Positions 34,505-38,838 of a DNA stretch of 38,838 bases are shown here, piece by piece (position 1 is the stretch's first letter; each line of letters begins with the position of its first letter). The stretch is from Azoarcus indigens (GTDB lineage Bacteria; Pseudomonadota; Gammaproteobacteria; Burkholderiales; Rhodocyclaceae): NCBI RefSeq assembly GCF_004361735.1, contig NZ_SNVV01000034.1:1-38838 (forward strand), read 5' to 3'. The notes under the pieces are model-generated. The model did no database searches and was not told the DNA's origin. It saw only the letters and a list, made by a program, of their open reading frames with translations. The translations under genes and the position numbers were made by a program.

Positions 34505-36575
34505 GTTTCTCCGCTCCGTCCTTCCCGGCCCCAGCGTGGCGCGCGGCCGGCAAATCGATGGTCACCCGCGTGCCGCGCCCTTCTTCGCTGTCGAAGTGGA
34601 TGGCCCCGCCCAGTTCGGTGATGTATTGCTGGGTTTCGTAGACGCCGATCCCCATCCCGCTTGCCTTGGTCGTCTGAAACGGCCTCGCCAGCCGCTCCCG
34701 CAGGAAGGCGGCCGACATGCCACAACCGCTGTCCTCTACGACCACGCGCACCCGGTCCGCATGACCGGTATTCAGCCGGATCGACACCTTACCATCCTCC
34801 GGCGTAGCGTCCAGGGCATTTTGTACCAAGTGCCCTACCACCCGCTCCAGCCGCTCAGGATGGGCAATCACCTCGGCCGAGCCCGCCCCTTCCCTATGCA
34901 CCTCAACTGGCGGCAGCAAGGCCCGCTTAACCTGCTTGACATGCTCCGCCATGGTGGCGAGATCCACCACCTTTGCAGGGTCGATGGAGCGCTTTTCCTG
35001 CAGCTGTGTCATCAAGGTGCGCATGCGAGACTCAACATGGGCAACCGTCTCCAGCATGTCCTCCTGGAAGGCCGGATTGTGCTTGTGGCGCTCCGCATTC
35101 TTCAGCATCAGTGAAAGCTGCGCGACCAGATTCTTCAGGTCATGCACGACGAAGGCCGACATGCGGTTGAAGGACTCGAACTTCCTTGCCTCCAGCAAGG
35201 CTTCCGCAGCCTGCATCCGCTCCAGGTAACTGGCTGCCTGGCGCTGGGCGGTCTTCAGCAGATCGAGAACCTCCCAGTCAATTTCGAACCGCGCCCGCGG
35301 AGCGTTCAGAACCACGAATCCGACCAAGCCACTGGTGCTCTTCAGCGGGATCACCAACCAGGCATCCGCGATCGAAGAGAGCCAATCGGGCAAGACCAGC
35401 CCTTGGTACTGCATGCGTCTGCTTCGATACTCCTCCAGGTCGATCACCCAGGTCCGCTCATCCAGAAAGCGGCAGAGAGGCGAGTCCGCCGACTCTATCG
35501 CCGCCGACACCGCCAGGTTGAGCCGGGAATGCATCAGGTAACGCCCGTTTCCGTCCCTCAACCACAGCCCACCGCCCGGGCTCTCCACCAGGTCTGAGAG
35601 CGCCTTGATCACCGTCTGTCCCAGGTCCAGCCCATCACCGGCCGAAGATATGGCCTGTGTAAATCTCAGCCATTCGTTCCGGTAGTCGTAGCGGTAGGGG
35701 AAGAGGTGCTTGTTAAGGAACACTCGCAACCGGGCGCGCTGCGCACCAGAGAAGACGAAGACGCCTAGCAACACCAGACCGGCAAACAGCAAGGTCAACT
35801 GCAGCGCCCGCCCCCAGTCCCCCCCAAAGTAGCGAACGTAGTAGCCCGCCGCCGCGATGACCAGGAGATAGACGCCCGTGCCGACCAGAGCGGTCGAGTG
35901 GAAGACCATCTCCCTCGACATCGACATCCGTAAGGTCCAGGCCGGATTGCGCGTCGCCGACAGGGCAACCAGGGGAATCAGTAGCGCGTGGGCAACCCCT
36001 CGTACGGCCCAGACATCAGGATCCAGGCGGCTGAAGAGGAAACCGTCCGCGAAGAGGTAGAGATCGAACATGAAGCCCGCGCCAAGCGCGAGGCACAGTG
36101 GCTTGAATCCCCAGCGGGACTCCGACGGCAGCGCCCTGAACAACTGCTCGACAAGCACCAGACCAAGAATGGCCTGCATGAGAAAAGTCGCGATGGAGAG
36201 GCCGACCACGCTCTCCGCAGGCAGCAGGTCCACCATACCAGCCGCGATCACTAGCAGCTGGGCAGAGATCACCCCCGCAGCAGCCAGGAACGGCCACTTT
36301 GTCCGGCCTGCGCCAAGGGGGCGCAGAAGAACCAGTATGAAGGCGAACCAGGCGGCGCCCCTCGCGATATCCAGCAATCGCACCAGTTCGAATAACCATG
36401 CCGCCGATGTATGGGCAACGAAGCCGCTGGCAGCGGCCCAGATGCAGGACACCACCACTGCCAATATCAGCAGACCGCCCGGCCTTCCCCCCCGCCATGC
36501 GAAAAACAGGTAGAGACCGAAGCATAGATAAGTGAAAGCGGAGAGCCCGTAGCCCCAGATTGCTACCTCCGCCAC
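34494..36575 (-). CDS. prsK: PrsK membrane sensor histidine kinase
   Basis: PrsK is the sensor kinase of the PEP-CTERM system. The 693 residues begin with about eight hydrophobic helices (to about residue 275), then a GAF-like domain (WLRFTQAISSAGDGLDLGQTVIKALSDLVES to LVGFVVLNAP). The kinase core follows: a phospho-acceptor His in FVVHDLKNLVAQLSLM, N-box VQNALDATPEDG, and G boxes VEDSGCGM and GMGIGVYETQQYITELGG. The large number of N-terminal helices suggests sensing in or near the membrane. I chose the GTG at 36575 because GGAGG lies five bases upstream; a TTG five codons earlier also fits. It lies 81 bases downstream of the sugar transferase and overlaps prsR. Confidence 0.95.
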   Translation of the reverse strand: MAEVAIWGYGLSAFTYLCFGLYLFFAWRGGRPGGLLILAVVVSCIWAAASGFVAHTSAAWLFELVRLLDIARGAAWFAFILVLLRPLGAGRTKWPFLAAAGVISAQLLVIAAGMVDLLPAESVVGLSIATFLMQAILGLVLVEQLFRALPSESRWGFKPLCLALGAGFMFDLYLFADGFLFSRLDPDVWAVRGVAHALLIPLVALSATRNPAWTLRMSMSREMVFHSTALVGTGVYLLVIAAAGYYVRYFGGDWGRALQLTLLFAGLVLLGVFVFSGAQRARLRVFLNKHLFPYRYDYRNEWLRFTQAISSAGDGLDLGQTVIKALSDLVESPGGGLWLRDGNGRYLMHSRLNLAVSAAIESADSPLCRFLDERTWVIDLEEYRSRRMQYQGLVLPDWLSSIADAWLVIPLKSTSGLVGFVVLNAPRARFEIDWEVLDLLKTAQRQAASYLERMQAAEALLEARKFESFNRMSAFVVHDLKNLVAQLSLMLKNAERHKHNPAFQEDMLETVAHVESRMRTLMTQLQEKRSIDPAKVVDLATMAEHVKQVKRALLPPVEVHREGAGSAEVIAHPERLERVVGHLVQNALDATPEDGKVSIRLNTGHADRVRVVVEDSGCGMSAAFLRERLARPFQTTKASGMGIGVYETQQYITELGGAIHFDSEEGRGTRVTIDLPAARHAGAGKDGAEKHVG

Positions 36576-36656
36576 TTTCCCCTCCGGCAACCCTATCTTG
36601 TTACATCTAAGGCATCGGTACGCTCACCGTGCCAGCACCTTATTCTCGACAGACGC

Positions 36657-38042
36657 TTAATGCGCCCCTTCACCCGTCAGCACAACCCGCACCGTTTCAA
36701 ACAACACCAGGGTGTCCAGTACGAGAGTGTGATTCTTCACATAGTAGAGGTCGTACTGCAACTTCTGGATTGCATCATCTACCGAAGATCCATACTGGTA
36801 ACGCACCTGCGCCCATCCGGTGACGCCCGGCTTGACGCAATGGCGGACCGCGTAGAACGGAATTTCCTTGGCCAACTGATCGACGAAGTAAGGCCGCTCA
36901 GGCCGCGGCCCGACCAGGCTCATATCGCCGACGAACACGTTGAACAGTTGGGGCAGTTCATCGATTCGCAACTTGCGGATGACTCGCCCTACGCGCGTCG
37001 CCCGATCATCGTTGGAAGATGCCCAGCGCGGCTTGCCATCCTTCTCGGCGTCGGTACGCATGCTCCTGAACTTGATCACACGAAAAACACGGCCCCCGAA
37101 TCCCACCCGCTCCTGGCGATAGAAAATAGGAGCTCCATCCTCGATCAGAATAAACAAGGCCGTCACCAGCATGATCGGAAAGGTCAGTACGAGAAGCAGG
37201 GTCGCCGCAGCCAGATCAAAACAGCGCTTCACGATGGTTCGCCCTACCCCCTGCCTGAAACCATCTCCATAGATCAGCCAACTTGCTCGCAAGGAGTCGA
37301 CCCGAACCTGCCCTTGTACGCGCTCGAAGAAGGAAGAGAGATCGATTACCTGCACCCCAGAGAGCTTGCAGTCCAGAAGCTCGTGCAAAGGCAGGACGCC
37401 TCCTCTCCGCTCCCTCAGCGCCACAATGATCTCGTTGACCCTGTTCTTGCGCACAACATCTAGAAGACGCTCTCCCCGCCCTAGAACCTTGCGGGCGTCG
37501 ACCTCGATCGCGTCCTCACCGCTGGGAGAGAAAAAACCCACGATCTCCATGCCGCTCTGGACCGGGTGCGTGAGCGCCCGCTGCACGGCAACTGCATCCG
37601 TCCCGGTCCCGATGATCAGCACTCTAGGCGCAAAGAGTGAAGAAGCCCGACGGCGGTTTACCAGTCCCCGCATTGAAAGCACAAAGCCTAACAACAGCAA
37701 CACGGAGACCTGCATCGCCTCGGAAGCAACCCCCTCCCATGGGAGCAGACCGAAAATACCGTAGGCAACCGGGATGCTTACAACGATGGACAGCAATACC
37801 CTGGTCAACGCGTTCTTGTGCGATTCGCTCGCCAACGGGCGGTATAAACCCATCGCGGAATTGAGGATCACCATGAGCAGAGCGAACGACAGTGCTGACG
37901 GCACAACCGTGTACCACTGCACCATCTCCGTGTTCAGCTGCATGACCACAGCTACCAGGACAGCAACGAACAGCAAGAAGGCATCGAAGAGGATCTGCTG
38001 AAGCGTGTGGGAGGGGAAGTAGTGGCTGAAGACTTTCAGCAT
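36657..38042 (-). CDS. EpsB-type undecaprenyl-phosphate sugar transferase (PEP-CTERM/EPS system)
   Basis: This 461-residue membrane enzyme starts a polysaccharide repeat by moving a sugar-1-phosphate onto undecaprenyl phosphate. The ATG at 38042 (MLKVFSHYFP) is chosen because AGGAAAACC precedes it; codons further upstream in frame are Arg/Lys-rich and unlike the family. Four helices fill the first 130 residues, then a Rossmann-like domain (VLIIGTGTDAVAVQ). The catalytic domain follows one more helix and shows YRQERVGFGGRVFRVIKFRSM, TDAEKDG, IDELPQLFNV, and DMSLVGPRPERP. It fits the sub-family that occurs beside PrsK/PrsR/PrsT. It is probably the first gene of the block. Confidence 0.92.
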   Translation of the reverse strand: MLKVFSHYFPSHTLQQILFDAFLLFVAVLVAVVMQLNTEMVQWYTVVPSALSFALLMVILNSAMGLYRPLASESHKNALTRVLLSIVVSIPVAYGIFGLLPWEGVASEAMQVSVLLLLGFVLSMRGLVNRRRASSLFAPRVLIIGTGTDAVAVQRALTHPVQSGMEIVGFFSPSGEDAIEVDARKVLGRGERLLDVVRKNRVNEIIVALRERRGGVLPLHELLDCKLSGVQVIDLSSFFERVQGQVRVDSLRASWLIYGDGFRQGVGRTIVKRCFDLAAATLLLVLTFPIMLVTALFILIEDGAPIFYRQERVGFGGRVFRVIKFRSMRTDAEKDGKPRWASSNDDRATRVGRVIRKLRIDELPQLFNVFVGDMSLVGPRPERPYFVDQLAKEIPFYAVRHCVKPGVTGWAQVRYQYGSSVDDAIQKLQYDLYYVKNHTLVLDTLVLFETVRVVLTGEGAH

Positions 38043-38432
38043 GGTTTTCCTCGTTTTGCGGCGGCGCACAACGCAGATATCGACTACAGATATCTGCATG
38101 CACAAGCCATTCTTAGCCCAGAGACCCACACCTTACTGGAATAAAAGCAACAGTTACGTTAAACCGGTCACGGTGATCACGACGCCATTACACGACAGAC
38201 GAACCAGAGAATAACTGATTGATTTTTATGGAGTTAGAGTCTTGGCGAGACATGAAAGGCGGCAATGATAGCACAGCTGCATTGCCCCTCTACCCGACAA
38301 TCTCTCACCTTCCCTCCGTTCTTGCAAAGCTTGATACGCCGCAAAATGAGTGAGAACAAAACCAGTATGATGAGCCGCGGTGCCGCATGCCTTTTCGCAT
38401 GCCCCCATTCACAATTCATGAGGACGCCTCCC
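38043..38432. other. Divergent intergenic region before the sugar transferase and the MaoC gene
   Basis: This stretch of 390 bases shows no convincing gene. It contains the candidate sigma-54 promoter at 38106-38121 and an 8-bp palindrome GTGATCAC at 38173-38180, about 80 bases upstream of the inferred start, a place where an activator could bind. It is less GC-rich than the genes around it. Confidence 0.5.
38106..38121 (-). promoter_or_regulatory. Weak sigma-54 promoter candidate for the sugar transferase operon
   Basis: On the minus strand CTGGGCTAAGAATGGC has GG (38119-38118) and GC (38107-38106) at the ten-base spacing of sigma-54 promoters. The outer bases CTGG and GCT fit, but the middle of both elements differs from TGGCAC and TTGC. 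Transcription would start near 38094, some 50 bases before the ATG. Confidence 0.35.
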
Positions 38433-38838
38433 ATGCCGCAGAGTACCCGCGACTTCACCGAGCTCTATGGTTTCCAGTTTGAAGAGCTCTCCATCGGGCA
38501 GACCGCCGTATCCTCACGTACCGTGACCGACGCCGACCTACTTCTCTTCTCCGGCGTATCTGGCGACACCAACCCCGTCCATCTCGACTCAGAATTTGCA
38601 GCCGCGAGCATGTTCAAGGAGCGGATTGCTCATGGCATGTTGTCAGCCGCGTTCATCTCCGCGGTTTTTGGAACCAAACTGCCCGGCCCGGGCTGCATCT
38701 ATCTGTCCCAGAACCTGAAATTCAAGGCTCCTGTGAAGATCGGCTCGACGGTGGTAACGCGGGTGACGGTGCAGAGCCTGCAGGCGGAGAAGCGGCGAGC
38801 GGTGTTTCTGACGGAATGCCGGGTAGGGGAAACGGTGG
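38433..38838 (+). CDS. MaoC-family (R)-specific enoyl-CoA hydratase (cut by window edge)
   Basis: The frame starts at the ATG at 38433 with AGGA eight bases upstream and runs off the window after 135 codons. The hydratase motif SGDTNPVHLD with catalytic Asp and His lies near residue 40, followed by FKERIAHGMLSAAFISAVFGTKLPGPG, the classical hot-dog fold of MaoC/PhaJ enzymes. These add water to 2-enoyl-CoA to give (R)-3-hydroxyacyl-CoA, often as precursor of polyhydroxyalkanoate. An in-frame ATG at 38418 is possible. The C-terminus is missing, and it reads away from the sugar transferase. Confidence 0.88.
   Translation, partial: MPQSTRDFTELYGFQFEELSIGQTAVSSRTVTDADLLLFSGVSGDTNPVHLDSEFAAASMFKERIAHGMLSAAFISAVFGTKLPGPGCIYLSQNLKFKAPVKIGSTVVTRVTVQSLQAEKRRAVFLTECRVGETV

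Noticed and set aside
38043-38129. Longer start of the sugar transferase at 38129
   Set aside because: The extra residues are basic and unlike the family; AGGAAAACC before the ATG at 38042 and the MLKVFSHYFP start are the better fit.

Overview
This 38.8 kb window is GC-rich chromosomal DNA, most likely from a betaproteobacterium of the Rhodocyclales type (Azoarcus / Thauera / Zoogloea relatives). The clues are the rplU-rpmA-obgE-proB order, a Gcr/COG4389 membrane protein common in beta-proteobacteria and Neisseria, PrpE, a PEP-CTERM protein, and a PrsK-PrsR-PrsT block beside an EpsB-type sugar transferase. No rRNA, CRISPR array, insertion sequence or prophage was seen. The only decayed DNA is a manganese-catalase remnant next to a tRNA-Arg gene. 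The assignment rests on gene content and remembered families, not on a search.

Layout. (1) 1-5954, minus strand: the first codons of a transhydrogenase alpha subunit, a PP2C phosphatase, and a glycolate oxidase operon (FCD-type regulator, glcD, an unlisted 53-residue membrane protein, glcE, glcF) with a palindromic operator candidate in front. (2) 6094-10839, plus: a SulP transporter, then rplU-rpmA-terminator-obgE-proB. (3) 10977-16490: an E1-like ThiF protein; a minus-strand PEP-CTERM protein; and, divergent from it, two FtsX/MacB-type permeases without an ATPase followed by the exosortase-system acyltransferase. (4) 16512-20706: prpE, a REC plus degenerate-GGDEF regulator, and a divergent HDOD-like protein. 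(5) 20770-26527: lemA, a GIDE/EF-hand membrane protein, uup (ABC-F), the Gcr-like membrane protein, and tRNA-Arg(CCU). (6) 26528-27269: the catalase pseudogene. (7) 27270-38042, minus: an envelope/exopolysaccharide block reading sugar transferase, prsK, prsR, prsT, nucleotide-sugar dehydrogenase, lytic transglycosylase, trypsin-like protease, with very short gaps or overlaps. (8) 38433-end, plus: a partial MaoC hydratase.

How it may fit together. The most interesting link is regulatory. The PEP-CTERM gene at 11955-12845 has a sigma-54 promoter with exact GG-N10-GC spacing (12937-12952). About 20 kb away lie PrsK (sensor kinase) and PrsR (a sigma-54 activator with an intact GAFTGA loop). A weaker sigma-54-like site precedes the sugar transferase that heads the prs block. 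The reading I propose is that PrsK/PrsR switch on sorted surface protein and exopolysaccharide together. The permease pair plus acyltransferase, divergent from the PEP-CTERM gene, may make and export an N-acylated product for the same surface system. The promoter matches are visible in the sequence; the circuit and the export role are inference.
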